DNA of 5,836 nucleotides from JBOGFC01 sp050742155 (GCA_050742155.1 JBOGFC010000092.1:1-5836), one strand, 5' to 3'; counted from the first letter of the stretch, positions 1 through 5,125 are shown. Notes: generated by a model not told the origin, from the sequence alone. A program made the numbers and translations.

Positions 1-144
1 GACCTGACCAGGCCCGCACGGGTCCTCTGGGCCCAATCTGGGCTGGAAAGCGACTTCCGAGGGAATCGACCCAGTCCTCAGATTCTCCAGTCCCTCCGAG
101 CCACTCCCCGACTGGTTCCGCCCAACCCCTTCTTCAGCAGCCTC
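1..144. other. Flank with no supported gene
   Basis: Nothing here reads as a convincing protein on either strand. Two small inverted repeats lie downstream of the GAF gene: CCCG/CGGG (13-22, 2-nt loop) and GCCCA/TGGGC (31-43, 3-nt loop). Neither has a T-run. They could belong to a 3' end, but are short enough to be chance in G+C-rich DNA. Confidence 0.3.
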
Positions 145-597
145 CTAGGAGGCGGCAAGGGCGTGGCCGGCATGAGCCAAGTGCGGGGCCAGCAGGCGAG
201 CAGCCTCCCGCAGGCGGGCCAGGTCCTGGGGGGTGAACGGATCGAGGAGGTCCGAGTCGATGTCGATCTCCCCCACCGGCCGCCCATCATGCTCGACCAG
301 CACCACCAGCTCGGCGCGGGTCTCCAGATTGCAGGCCAGGTAGCGGTCGCCCTGGCCGACGTCAGGAACCAGGATGTCGCGCCGCTCGGCCACCGCCCTT
401 CCGCAGATGCCGGTCCCCACCGGGATGCGGGTATGGGGGCTGGGGCGACCGGCGAAGCCTCGCAGGACCAGCTCGCCGTCCTCCAGTCGGTACAGGTACA
501 CCCCCGTGTAGTGGCAGGCCATCGAGCGAATGGCGGCGGCGGCCCGGTCGAGCTGATCCTCTCCCGGCCCCCTCAGCGCCCGGCGAATCCTGTCCAA
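145..597 (-). CDS. GAF-domain protein related to free methionine-R-sulfoxide reductase
   Basis: A single GAF domain fills this roughly 150-aa protein. The core (VGTGICG, then DVGQGDRYLACN, then AELVV and GEIDIDSD) matches the fRMsr/YebR type of GAF protein, which reduces free methionine-R-sulfoxide in the cytosol. Counting from TTG 597, Cys65 (GICG) and Cys89 (LAC) match the two conserved active-site cysteines, and Glu96, Asp112 and Asp114 match the substrate-pocket acids. The third cysteine of characterised enzymes, ten residues before GIC-Cys, is His55 here, so activity is uncertain; a ligand-binding or redox-sensing role is possible. I chose TTG 597 because a GGGAGGGAG Shine-Dalgarno lies 5-8 nt upstream and a TATACG -10 box just before it. 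The frame stays open to TTG 735, with a GTG at 681, but that stretch is A+T-richer and not protein-like. It is divergent from the ligase gene. Family confident, function not. Confidence 0.85.
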   Translation of the reverse strand: MDRIRRALRGPGEDQLDRAAAAIRSMACHYTGVYLYRLEDGELVLRGFAGRPSPHTRIPVGTGICGRAVAERRDILVPDVGQGDRYLACNLETRAELVVLVEHDGRPVGEIDIDSDLLDPFTPQDLARLREAARLLAPHLAHAGHALAAS

Positions 598-602
598 CTC
601 GG

Positions 603-621
603 CTCCCTCCCAGATCGTATA
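603..621 (-). promoter_or_regulatory. -10 box and Shine-Dalgarno of the GAF gene
   Basis: On the minus strand TATACG (621-616, overlapping TACGAT at 619-614) is followed by GGGAGGGAG (611-603) and then, 5 nt later, TTG 597. A transcript starting about 7 nt after the -10 box would have a leader of only about 10-12 nt carrying the ribosome site. No clear -35 is visible. Confidence 0.45.
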
Positions 622-689
622 CCCTCGCCCACATCTTCGGATCAGAGACGCAGAGCTTGAGTCAGAATAGAAGGGGAGCACGGAGGCCC

Positions 690-695
690 TAGCCT
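690..695 (+). promoter_or_regulatory. Candidate -10 box (TAGCCT) for the MshC-like gene
   Basis: TAGCCT fits TANNNT and ends 5 nt before GTG 701 and 8 nt before ATG 704, so transcription would begin at or within 2 nt of the start codon. The only purine-rich candidate, GGAGG at 682-686, lies too far upstream (14-17 nt) to be a good ribosome site. Confidence 0.4.
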
Positions 696-703
696 CGGTC
701 GTG

Positions 704-1894
704 ATGCGGCTCTTCAATACCCTGACGCAGGCCAAGGAGGTGTTCTCAGCCGACGGCCCGGTGCGACTCTACGTGTGCGGTGTCACGCCTTACGACACGA
801 CCCACCTGGGCCACGCCCGCACCTACCTGGTCTTCGACGTGCTGGTGCGCCAGCTGCGCGCTTCCGGCCTGGAGGTGCGCTACATCCAGAACGTCACCGA
901 CATCGATGAGTCCATCCTCCAGCGAGCCGCCGAGGCAGGTGAGCCCTACGACCGGCTGGGCGATCGCTACACCCGTCTGTTCCTCGAAGACATGGCCACC
1001 TTGGGGGTGCTGCCGGCCGACCGCTATCCCACCGCCAGTGAGGGGATCGGGGCCATGCAGGGGATCATCAAGGATCTGCTGGACGACGGGCATGCCTACC
1101 AGGCCGGGGGCAACGTCTTCTTTCGCCTGGTTAGCTCCCCCGGTTACGGGAAGCTCAGCCGGCTCTCCCGGGAGGAGATGCTCGAGGTGGCCGCCCGGCA
1201 GGACGACGTGGTGCTCGACCATCCGGACAGGGAGGATCCTCTCGACTTCCGCCTCTGGCGAGCGGCCGGCCCCGGAGAGCCGGCCTGGCCCAGCCCCTGG
1301 GGGGAGGGGAGGCCCGGCTGGCACATCGAGTGCTCCACCCTGGCCGTCACCCACCTCGGTCCTCAGCTCGACATCCACGGCGGCGGGGACGACTTGGTCT
1401 TTCCCCACCACGAGAGCGAGATCGCCCAGTCGGAGTCGGCCACCGGAGTCACCCCCTTCGCCCGGTTCTGGGTGCACGTGGGAATGGTCGGCCTGGGAGG
1501 TCGGAAGATGGCCAAGTCGGAGGGGAACGTGGTGTTCGTGCGGGATCTGCTGGAGGGACACTCCCCCGAAGCGCTGCGCCTCTACCTCCTGGGAACGCAC
1601 TACCGGCGGCCGATCGATTTCGACGAGGCAGGCCTGGAAGAGGCGGGGAGCACGGCCCGGCTGCTGGCCGGGGCGGCCCGACTGCCGGCCCGGGAGGGTG
1701 CCGGCCGGGAAGTGCCGGAGCACGACGCCCGGCGACGGTTCGAGGCGGCCCTGGACGACGACCTCGACACCCCAACCGCCCTCGAGGCCCTGGCGGGCCT
1801 GGCCCGCTCCATCCGGGAAGCGGACGGGGAGGCCGCCGGACGTGCCCAGCGGACCCTCCTGGAACTGGCCTCGCGCCTGGGGCTACGGCTCTGA
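704..1894 (+). CDS. mshC: CysRS-family class I cysteine ligase, probably MshC-like
   Basis: This is a class I aminoacyl-adenylate-forming enzyme that activates cysteine with ATP. Counting from GTG 701, the nucleotide-binding HLGH motif is at residues 35-38 and the KMSKS loop reads KMAKS (269-273). Putative zinc ligands are Cys26, Cys211 (WHIEC), His236 and Glu240 (FPHHESE). Two points favour MshC (cysteine:glucosaminyl-inositol ligase of mycothiol synthesis) over cysteinyl-tRNA synthetase. First, the N-terminal motif reads CGVTPYDTTHLGHA, where CysRS usually has a TVYD-type sequence. Second, the protein ends at about 396 aa, right after a DDLDTPTALEAL helical segment and a LASRLGLRL tail, so it lacks the last 60-80 residues of a normal CysRS anticodon domain. 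Against it, HGGGDDLVFPHHESEIAQSE is CysRS-like. ATG 704 is taken as the start; GTG 701 is equally possible. It is divergent from the GAF gene and convergent with the membrane gene. Confidence 0.9.
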   Translation: MRLFNTLTQAKEVFSADGPVRLYVCGVTPYDTTHLGHARTYLVFDVLVRQLRASGLEVRYIQNVTDIDESILQRAAEAGEPYDRLGDRYTRLFLEDMATLGVLPADRYPTASEGIGAMQGIIKDLLDDGHAYQAGGNVFFRLVSSPGYGKLSRLSREEMLEVAARQDDVVLDHPDREDPLDFRLWRAAGPGEPAWPSPWGEGRPGWHIECSTLAVTHLGPQLDIHGGGDDLVFPHHESEIAQSESATGVTPFARFWVHVGMVGLGGRKMAKSEGNVVFVRDLLEGHSPEALRLYLLGTHYRRPIDFDEAGLEEAGSTARLLAGAARLPAREGAGREVPEHDARRRFEAALDDDLDTPTALEALAGLARSIREADGEAAGRAQRTLLELASRLGLRL

Positions 1895-1916
1895 ACCTTC
1901 CGTCAGAAGGAGAGCC
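1887..1916. terminator. Bidirectional hairpin between convergent genes
   Basis: GGCTCT (1887-1892) pairs with AGAGCC (1911-1916), and CCTTC (1896-1900) pairs with GAAGG (1906-1910) around a 5-nt loop. That gives an 11-bp stem interrupted by a 3-nt bulge. It covers the ligase stop codon and just reaches the last base of the membrane gene's stop, filling the gap between convergent genes. Neither strand has a T-run after it, so it would be a U-tract-less terminator or 3' stabilising stem. Confidence 0.5.
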
Positions 1917-2506
1917 TACGAGAGGCCACCCGACTGCTGGAAGACGGAGGCGGCTGCGATCGCCCACACCGCCAGCGTGCCCGGCAGCCGGCCGGCCTCC
2001 CAGCGAATCCCGGGCCATATCCGGTCCAGTCCCCAGAGGACGGCCACGACCATGGGGACCGCGCTGAGGCCGGCCCAGCCGACCGACCAGACGAGCAGCG
2101 CCCCCGAGAAGATCCCCGGCCAGAGGCGGCTCCCGTAGGCGGCCGCCTCGCCGCCCGCCACCACCAGGGCCGTCCCGCTCACCAGCACGGCGGCCAGCCA
2201 GGCCACCGCCAGCTCGTCCCGGCTCCATGCGCCTTCCTCCGGCGCCCAGCCCAGCAGGCCCTCCCACGCCGTACCGAGAAAGAACCATCCCACCACCGCC
2301 AGTATGAGCCCGGCCCCGAGCTGCTCGCCCACATTGGCCTCCATGCCGAGGTCGACCATCCCCAGGGCCTGGAGGAAGACGGCCAGGGCCAGACCTACCA
2401 GCTCGATCCCCACCACCGCGAAGCCCAGTCCCAGGGCGCCGGCCAGCGCCCTGAAAGAGAGAGCAGCCCCCCGGCGGAGGCGGGCGCGATCCAACGCGAT
2501 GGTCAC
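1916..2506 (-). CDS. Multi-pass membrane protein of unknown function
   Basis: I do not recognise the family. The 196-aa product has a short basic N-terminus (RARLRRGAALSFR), which should stay in the cytoplasm. Hydrophobic segments follow at about residues 21-46, 62-84, 99-118, 131-160 (long enough for two helices) and 175-190, giving five or six membrane passes. There is no signal-peptidase site or recognisable catalytic motif; a short polar loop (WAPEEGAWSRDE, about 87-98) separates the second and third segments. The GTG start at 2506 is supported by a TACCTT box exactly 6 nt upstream, which implies a leaderless transcript; the nearest AGGAG lies 12 nt away. The gene is divergent from the 36-aa peptide gene and convergent with the MshC-like gene. 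Composition and codon use match its neighbours. Shared upstream control with the small peptide is an inference from the 42-bp divergent gap. Confidence 0.75.
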   Translation of the reverse strand: MTIALDRARLRRGAALSFRALAGALGLGFAVVGIELVGLALAVFLQALGMVDLGMEANVGEQLGAGLILAVVGWFFLGTAWEGLLGWAPEEGAWSRDELAVAWLAAVLVSGTALVVAGGEAAAYGSRLWPGIFSGALLVWSVGWAGLSAVPMVVAVLWGLDRIWPGIRWEAGRLPGTLAVWAIAAASVFQQSGGLS

Positions 2507-2512
2507 CGTCTC

Positions 2513-2518
2513 AAGGTA
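2513..2518 (-). promoter_or_regulatory. Leaderless-type -10 box (TACCTT) of the membrane protein gene
   Basis: The minus strand reads TACCTT, six bases (GAGACG), then the GTG start at 2506. A TANNNT box occupying -12 to -7 would put the first transcribed base on the start codon. No -35 consensus is seen. Confidence 0.5.
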
Positions 2519-2536
2519 CTCCTGCGGCTGGCGTCA

Positions 2537-2542
2537 TACCAT
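2537..2542 (+). promoter_or_regulatory. Leaderless-type -10 box (TACCAT) of the 36-aa peptide gene
   Basis: TACCAT is followed by six bases (GACGTC) and ATG 2549, so transcription should begin at the A of the start codon. There is no Shine-Dalgarno sequence within range. The box is partly inside the 14-bp palindrome at 2539-2552. Confidence 0.5.
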
Positions 2543-2552
2543 GACGTCATGG
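2539..2552. promoter_or_regulatory. Perfect 14-bp palindrome, candidate operator
   Basis: CCATGACGTCATGG is a perfect inverted repeat without spacer. It covers the last part of the peptide gene's -10 box and its start codon, and lies about 20 bp upstream of the divergent membrane gene's -10 box. A dimeric regulator bound here would block the peptide promoter and could influence its divergent partner. The regulator is unknown and the role is inferred from symmetry and position. Confidence 0.4.
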
Positions 2553-2659
2553 GGTTCGATCCCTTCCGCAGGCACCGTCGCAGCCTCGCCGACCTGGCCG
2601 TGGGGGCGGTGGCCTTGCTGATCATCCTCGCCGCCCTGCTCTGGGCCCTCTCCGGGTAG
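2549..2659 (+). CDS. Small single-helix membrane peptide (36 aa)
   Basis: This short frame starts MGFDPFRRHRRSLADL and ends TAG at 2657-2659. It has a basic, cytoplasmic-looking head (three arginines and a histidine between residues 7 and 11). One hydrophobic helix follows from about residue 14 to 34 (AVGAVALLIILAALLWAL), and then it stops, which is the layout of a small N-in membrane peptide. The TACCAT box exactly 6 nt before ATG 2549 supports leaderless expression. The gene fills the space between the divergent membrane gene and the convergent yraN with little waste: stop to stop is 17 nt, and that gap carries a hairpin. I do not recognise the family. Possible roles include a small subunit or modulator of a membrane protein, perhaps the divergent one, or a free-standing peptide. 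Reality is supported by composition, promoter and fit, not by homology. Confidence 0.65.
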   Translation: MGFDPFRRHRRSLADLAVGAVALLIILAALLWALSG

Positions 2660-2683
2660 CGGCTGAAGATCGCTCCTCAGCCG
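2660..2683. terminator. Hairpin between the peptide gene and yraN
   Basis: CGGCTGA (2660-2666) pairs perfectly with TCAGCCG (2677-2683) across a 10-nt loop. It starts one base after the peptide stop codon and includes the yraN stop codon, so it sits exactly between convergent genes. There is no T-run on either side. Confidence 0.4.
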
Positions 2684-3009
2684 GCTCTCGGGACCCAACG
2701 GACGGTCACGCCCTCATCGCCGACGACGACCGTCACGAGATCGACCCGAAAGGCCGGTGGCCGGAGACCGGCCGCCACCTTGCGTACCCGGGCCGCCTTG
2801 GCCGGATCGAATGCCTCCGCCGGGTCCATGCTCCCGCCCGCCCGGCGCGTCTTGACCTCCACCGCCACCATTTCCCGGCCGATGCGGGCCAGGAGGTCGA
2901 TCTCACCCCGGCCCTGGTGCGGGTTGCGGGCCACCAGCGTGGCCCCCCGGGCGCGCAGGAACCCGGCGGCGACGTCCTCCCCCAGCCGGCCGAGCGGCCG
3001 GCCCCTCAG
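2677..3009 (-). CDS. yraN: YraN/UPF0102-family endonuclease-fold protein
   Basis: The product carries the UPF0102 signature: GRLGED near the N-terminus, then ARNPHQGRGEIDLLA, then MVAVEVKTRR, and a final RVDLVTVVVGDEGVTVRWV strand. Glu36, Asp38, Glu51 and Lys53 (counting from CTG 3009) give the PD-(D/E)xK-type metal-nuclease arrangement; the family's substrate is not settled. At about 110 aa it is close to the usual size. The start is unusual. No ATG, GTG or TTG exists near the conserved beginning; CTG 3009 lies six residues before GRLGED, as in homologues, and overlaps the upstream TGA as CTGA, which implies translational coupling to the DUF2469 gene. The only upstream alternatives (ATG 3111 or 3105) would add about 33 residues that merely shadow the DUF2469 frame. 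It ends the trmD cluster; comM and dprA, common next genes in actinobacteria, are absent. Confidence 0.88.
   Translation of the reverse strand: MRGRPLGRLGEDVAAGFLRARGATLVARNPHQGRGEIDLLARIGREMVAVEVKTRRAGGSMDPAEAFDPAKAARVRKVAAGLRPPAFRVDLVTVVVGDEGVTVRWVPRAG
2985..3002 (-). other. GC hairpin just inside the yraN start
   Basis: GCCGGCC (2985-2991) and GGCCGGC (2996-3002) form a perfect 7-bp all-G/C stem with a 4-nt loop. In the mRNA it begins 4 nt after the proposed CTG start codon. Structure so close to a weak start could slow the ribosome at the initiation site, or may only reflect G+C-rich codons. Confidence 0.35.
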
Positions 3010-3302
3010 AGTTGCCCGGGGTGCTCCAGCTCCTCGATGTTGACGTCCCGGAAGGTCAGGACCCGCACCTTCTGGAGGAACCGGGCCGGGCGGTACATGT
3101 CCCATACCCATGCATCCTCGAGCTCGATCTCGAAGTAGATCGCCCCGTTCGCCTGACGAGTGTTCATGGTGACTTTGTTGGCCAGGTAGAACCGGCGCTC
3201 GGTTTCCACGACGTACCGAAACATCGGCAGGACGTCCCGGTACTCCTTGTAGATCTGGAGCTCTACCTCAGTCTCGTAACGCTCGAGATCCTCTTCACTC
3301 AT
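3006..3302 (-). CDS. DUF2469 family protein (Rv2901c-like)
   Basis: The 98-aa product is a full-length member of the actinobacterial DUF2469 family. It begins MSEEDLERYETEVELQIYKE, has the central VVETERRFYLANKV block (about residues 31-44), and ends with DAWVWDMYRPARFLQKVRVLTFRDVNIEELE (about 63-93). From memory these blocks are nearly the same in the mycobacterial protein. No biochemical function is established. It is small, soluble and charged, without membrane segment or signal peptide. Position is conserved: in mycobacteria it follows lepB and rnhB and precedes yraN by a few genes; here rnhB is absent and lepB is its direct neighbour, 61 nt upstream. The ATG at 3302 has a good Shine-Dalgarno (GGGAG, 3313-3309, 6-nt spacing). 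Its stop overlaps the proposed CTG start of yraN. It is the best taxonomic marker in the window. Confidence 0.95.
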   Translation of the reverse strand: MSEEDLERYETEVELQIYKEYRDVLPMFRYVVETERRFYLANKVTMNTRQANGAIYFEIELEDAWVWDMYRPARFLQKVRVLTFRDVNIEELEHPGQL

Positions 3303-3308
3303 GGGTGG

Positions 3309-3341
3309 CTCCCGGCCGAACTCGGCTCATCGGAGAGCGTA
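3309..3341 (-). promoter_or_regulatory. Candidate -10 box and Shine-Dalgarno before the DUF2469 gene
   Basis: On the minus strand TACGCT (3341-3336) fits TANNNT and would give a leader of about 27 nt containing GGGAG (3313-3309) 6 nt before ATG 3302. This would be an internal, leadered promoter of the cluster. The ribosome site is convincing; the -10 box alone is weak evidence. Confidence 0.35.
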
Positions 3342-3349
3342 CCACTCCC

Positions 3350-3369
3350 CTGTGACAGCACTCTCACAG
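3350..3369 (-). terminator. Hairpin at the end of lepB
   Basis: CTGTGA (3350-3355) pairs with TCACAG (3364-3369) across an 8-nt loop. The stem takes in the lepB stop codon and the start of the lepB to DUF2469 gap. With only 6 bp and no T-run it is a weak terminator at best, or a processing or stabilising structure inside the operon. Confidence 0.3.
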
Positions 3370-3993
3370 CGTGCCCCAGCGGGTTGGAGGCCACACTTTC
3401 ACGAAGGCCCTGCCCACCACCTCATCGAGGGGGACGGCCCCGAACACCCGGCTGTCTTGGCTGTGCGACCGGTTGTCCCCCATCACGAACACGTGCCCGG
3501 GTGGCACCTCGAGGGGCGGCTGATCGCCGAACATCGAGCCGTCCGCCACGTAGCCCTCCTCGAGTGTCCGCCCGTTCACCAGCACCACTCCCTGGCGAAC
3601 CTCCACCATGTCGCCCGGTAGGCCGACGATGCGCTTGATGAACTCAGAGGCCGGAGTGCCGATGCCGAGAGCCTCCGCCACGTTGCGAACCGCAGCCTCA
3701 AGCAGGGTCTCCTCCGGACCATCCACCTCGAAGGGCGAGTCGAACACCACCACATCGCCCCGCTCCGGCTCGCCGACCCGATAGGACAGCTTGTTGACCA
3801 GGACGCGGTCGCCGGGGTGAAGCGTGGGCTCCATGGACCCGGAGGGAATGTAGAAGGCCTGCACCAGGAAGGTCTTGATGAGCACCGCAACGCCGAGCGC
3901 CACCACGACCAGCACGGGCAGCTCCCGCCAGAAGGACCCCTTATTCTGTTCCCTGGCCCCGCTCATCGGGACCGCGGCGTCATCGCTGGTCAC
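3364..3993 (-). CDS. lepB: Signal peptidase I
   Basis: This membrane-anchored serine protease cleaves signal peptides from exported proteins. Counting from GTG 3993 (209 aa), a basic/polar N-terminus is followed by one membrane anchor (about 24-44, LPVLVVVALGVAVLIKTFLV). Next come the catalytic box IPSGSMEPTL with nucleophile Ser53, the DRVLVNK strand, the FIKRIVGLPGD box with general base Lys120, and the C-terminal GDNRSHSQDSRVFG box (about 172-185). All family S26 boxes are intact. ATG 3966 would give 200 aa but has no Shine-Dalgarno. GTG 3993 has a TACTGT box exactly 6 nt upstream, so I prefer a leaderless start there; both keep the anchor. The gene sits between rplS and the DUF2469 gene; rnhB, normally next in actinobacteria, is missing. 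Confidence 0.96.
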   Translation of the reverse strand: MTSDDAAVPMSGAREQNKGSFWRELPVLVVVALGVAVLIKTFLVQAFYIPSGSMEPTLHPGDRVLVNKLSYRVGEPERGDVVVFDSPFEVDGPEETLLEAAVRNVAEALGIGTPASEFIKRIVGLPGDMVEVRQGVVLVNGRTLEEGYVADGSMFGDQPPLEVPPGHVFVMGDNRSHSQDSRVFGAVPLDEVVGRAFVKVWPPTRWGTL

Positions 3994-3999
3994 GAGCAG

Positions 4000-4005
4000 A
4001 CAGTA
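4000..4005 (-). promoter_or_regulatory. Leaderless-type -10 box (TACTGT) of lepB
   Basis: On the minus strand TACTGT is followed by six bases (CTGCTC) and GTG 3993 in the lepB frame. It lies in the 46-nt rplS-lepB gap and suggests that lepB has its own promoter in addition to read-through. It decides between GTG 3993 and ATG 3966. Confidence 0.45.
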
Positions 4006-4021
4006 GTGGGGCCGGCCGCGG

Positions 4022-4041
4022 AAAACCGACCACCGGTGATC
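4022..4041 (-). terminator. Weak terminator or attenuator after rplS
   Basis: The minus strand reads GATCA, CCGG loop, TGGTC (4041-4028; 5 bp including one G-U pair), then GG and four T residues (4025-4022). It begins within the rplS stop codon and lies upstream of the lepB -10 box. It is the only hairpin in this window followed by a T-run, but both stem and run are short. Confidence 0.3.
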
Positions 4042-4384
4042 AGTCGCGCTGTTCCTTGATGCGAGCCGATCGACCCACTCGATCCCGGAGGAAGTAGAGC
4101 CTGGCCCGACGCACGTCTCCCTTGCGGACCACATCGACCTTCTGGATGATCGGGGAGTGAAGCGGGAACACCCGCTCCACTCCCACGCCGAAGCTGACCT
4201 TGCGCACGGTGAACGTGGCGCGCAGCCCCCCGCCAGAGCGGGCCAGCACCACGCCCTCGAAGACCTGGGTACGCTCCCGTCCGCTCTCGGCCACCTTGAC
4301 GTGGACGCGCACCGTGTCTCCGGGTGCGAAGTCCGGCAGGTCGTCGCGCAGGTAGGCGCCCTCGACGTGATCGAGCTTGTTCAT
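4040..4384 (-). CDS. rplS: 50S ribosomal protein L19
   Basis: The 114-aa product is a full-length bL19, a protein of the large ribosomal subunit at the interface with the small subunit. Recognisable blocks are the N-terminal LPDFAPGDTVRVHVKVAESGRERTQVFEGVVLA (about residues 16-48), then FTVRKVSFGVGVERVFPLHSPIIQKVDVVRKGDVRRARLYFLRDRVGRSARIKE, the classic L19 C-terminal sequence. Length and charge are normal. The ATG at 4384 is unambiguous from the conserved N-terminus, though no strong Shine-Dalgarno precedes it. It lies 69 nt downstream of trmD, the conserved neighbour order, and 46 nt upstream of lepB. A hairpin (4424-4441) and a possible -10 box (TACACT, 4420-4415) in the trmD-rplS gap could let ribosomal protein output be set apart from the low level needed for TrmD. 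Confidence 0.98.
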   Translation of the reverse strand: MNKLDHVEGAYLRDDLPDFAPGDTVRVHVKVAESGRERTQVFEGVVLARSGGGLRATFTVRKVSFGVGVERVFPLHSPIIQKVDVVRKGDVRRARLYFLRDRVGRSARIKEQRD

Positions 4385-4414
4385 AGGGAAACCAACGGAA
4401 TGTGAGGTCTGGGA

Positions 4415-4420
4415 AGTGTA
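4415..4420 (-). promoter_or_regulatory. Candidate internal -10 box (TACACT) for rplS
   Basis: TACACT on the minus strand lies just downstream of the trmD-rplS hairpin and would give a leader of about 24 nt before ATG 4384. No -35 is recognisable, because that region is occupied by the hairpin arms. Confidence 0.25.
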
Positions 4421-4423
4421 TCA

Positions 4424-4441
4424 GGAGAGGCGTCCCTCTCC
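4424..4441 (-). terminator. Hairpin between trmD and rplS
   Basis: GGAGAGG (4424-4430) and CCTCTCC (4435-4441) form a perfect 7-bp stem with a 4-nt loop, 12 nt after the trmD stop. It is followed on the minus strand by TGATACACTTCC, not a T-run. It may be a partial terminator or RNA-processing site separating trmD from rplS expression. Confidence 0.4.
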
Positions 4442-4453
4442 CCAATCCGGCGG

Positions 4454-5119
4454 TCAGCGCTCCAGGAGGTCCGGGCGCCGGGCGCGGGTACGCGCTTCCC
4501 GCTGCTCCCGGCGCCAGCGCTCGACGGCGGTGTGGTCGCCCGACACCAGCACCTCCGGTACCTCCCAGCCCCGGAAGACCGCCGGACGCGTGTAGTGAGG
4601 CTCCTCCAGCAAGCCGTCGCTGAACGACTCGGTGGTGAGCGAGGCCGGGTTGCCCACCACGCCGGGGAGCAGACGGGCCACCCCCTCCACCACCGCCAGG
4701 GCTGCCACCTCCCCGCCGGCCAGTACGAAGTCCCCCCAAGAGACCTCTTCGTCGATGAAGTGCTCGGCCACCCGCTCATCCACTCCCTCGTAGCGGCCAC
4801 ACACCAGGCTGAGATGGGAAAGCCCCGCCCAGCGGGACAGCATCTCCTGGTCGAGGCGCCGGCCCGCCGGCGTGAAGAGCACCCGATGTGAACCGGCCAG
4901 CGGTTCGAGGGCGCGGGCCAGAGGCTCCACCATCATCACCATGCCCGGCCCGCCCCCAAAGGGCGCATCGTCGAGCTGCCGGTGGGCGCCCGCCCCAAAG
5001 CGGCGCAGGTCCGCGACGTCCACCTCGAGGTGGCCCTCCTGGCGCGCCCGGCGGACGATCGAGATCTCGAGCGGTGACACGAAGAGCTCGGGGAAGATGG
5101 TGATGATGGTGATGCGCAC
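4454..5119 (-). CDS. trmD: tRNA (guanine-N1-)-methyltransferase TrmD
   Basis: TrmD methylates G37 next to the anticodon of a set of tRNAs using S-adenosylmethionine, which prevents +1 frameshifting. The 221-aa product has the SPOUT trefoil-knot signatures in order: DDAPFGGGPGMVM (residues 50-62), LVCGRYEGVDERV (105-117), SWGDFVLAGGEVAAL (127-141) and ARLLPGVVGN (148-157). The catalytic-aspartate region SFSDGLLEEPHYTRP (165-179) carries Asp168, and VLVSGDHTAVERWR closes the list. It is slightly short at the C-terminus but complete. GTG 5119 is the start because the protein then begins MRITIITIFPELF as in the family. The frame is open further upstream but that part is not protein-like. A TACCCT box lies 6 nt before the GTG. 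It is the first gene of the minus-strand cluster; rimM, normally just upstream, is replaced by a divergent gene. Confidence 0.97.
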   Translation of the reverse strand: MRITIITIFPELFVSPLEISIVRRARQEGHLEVDVADLRRFGAGAHRQLDDAPFGGGPGMVMMVEPLARALEPLAGSHRVLFTPAGRRLDQEMLSRWAGLSHLSLVCGRYEGVDERVAEHFIDEEVSWGDFVLAGGEVAALAVVEGVARLLPGVVGNPASLTTESFSDGLLEEPHYTRPAVFRGWEVPEVLVSGDHTAVERWRREQREARTRARRPDLLER

Positions 5120-5125
5120 CTCCTC

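Noticed and set aside
60..110. tRNA T-arm-like GGGTCGATTCCC on the minus strand
   Set aside because: Only about 3 bp pair around the loop, and no D-arm, anticodon arm or acceptor stem can be built around it.
163..660. Plus-strand frame opposite the GAF gene
   Set aside because: It lacks any domain signal, while the minus strand encodes clear GAF motifs over the same bases.
598..735. Longer GAF protein starting at TTG 735 or GTG 681
   Set aside because: This stretch is A+T-richer, overlaps the divergent gene's control region, and TTG 597 has a strong ribosome site.
746..1723. 325-codon minus-strand frame inside the MshC-like gene
   Set aside because: It is a shadow of a well-conserved gene on the opposite strand; such frames are common at this G+C content.
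3012..3111. Starting yraN at ATG 3111 or 3105
   Set aside because: The added residues are a frame-shifted copy of the DUF2469 coding sequence with no resemblance to YraN N-termini.
5096..5113. Tandem 9-bp direct repeat GATGGTGAT
   Set aside because: It encodes the conserved ITIITI start of TrmD, so protein conservation explains it.
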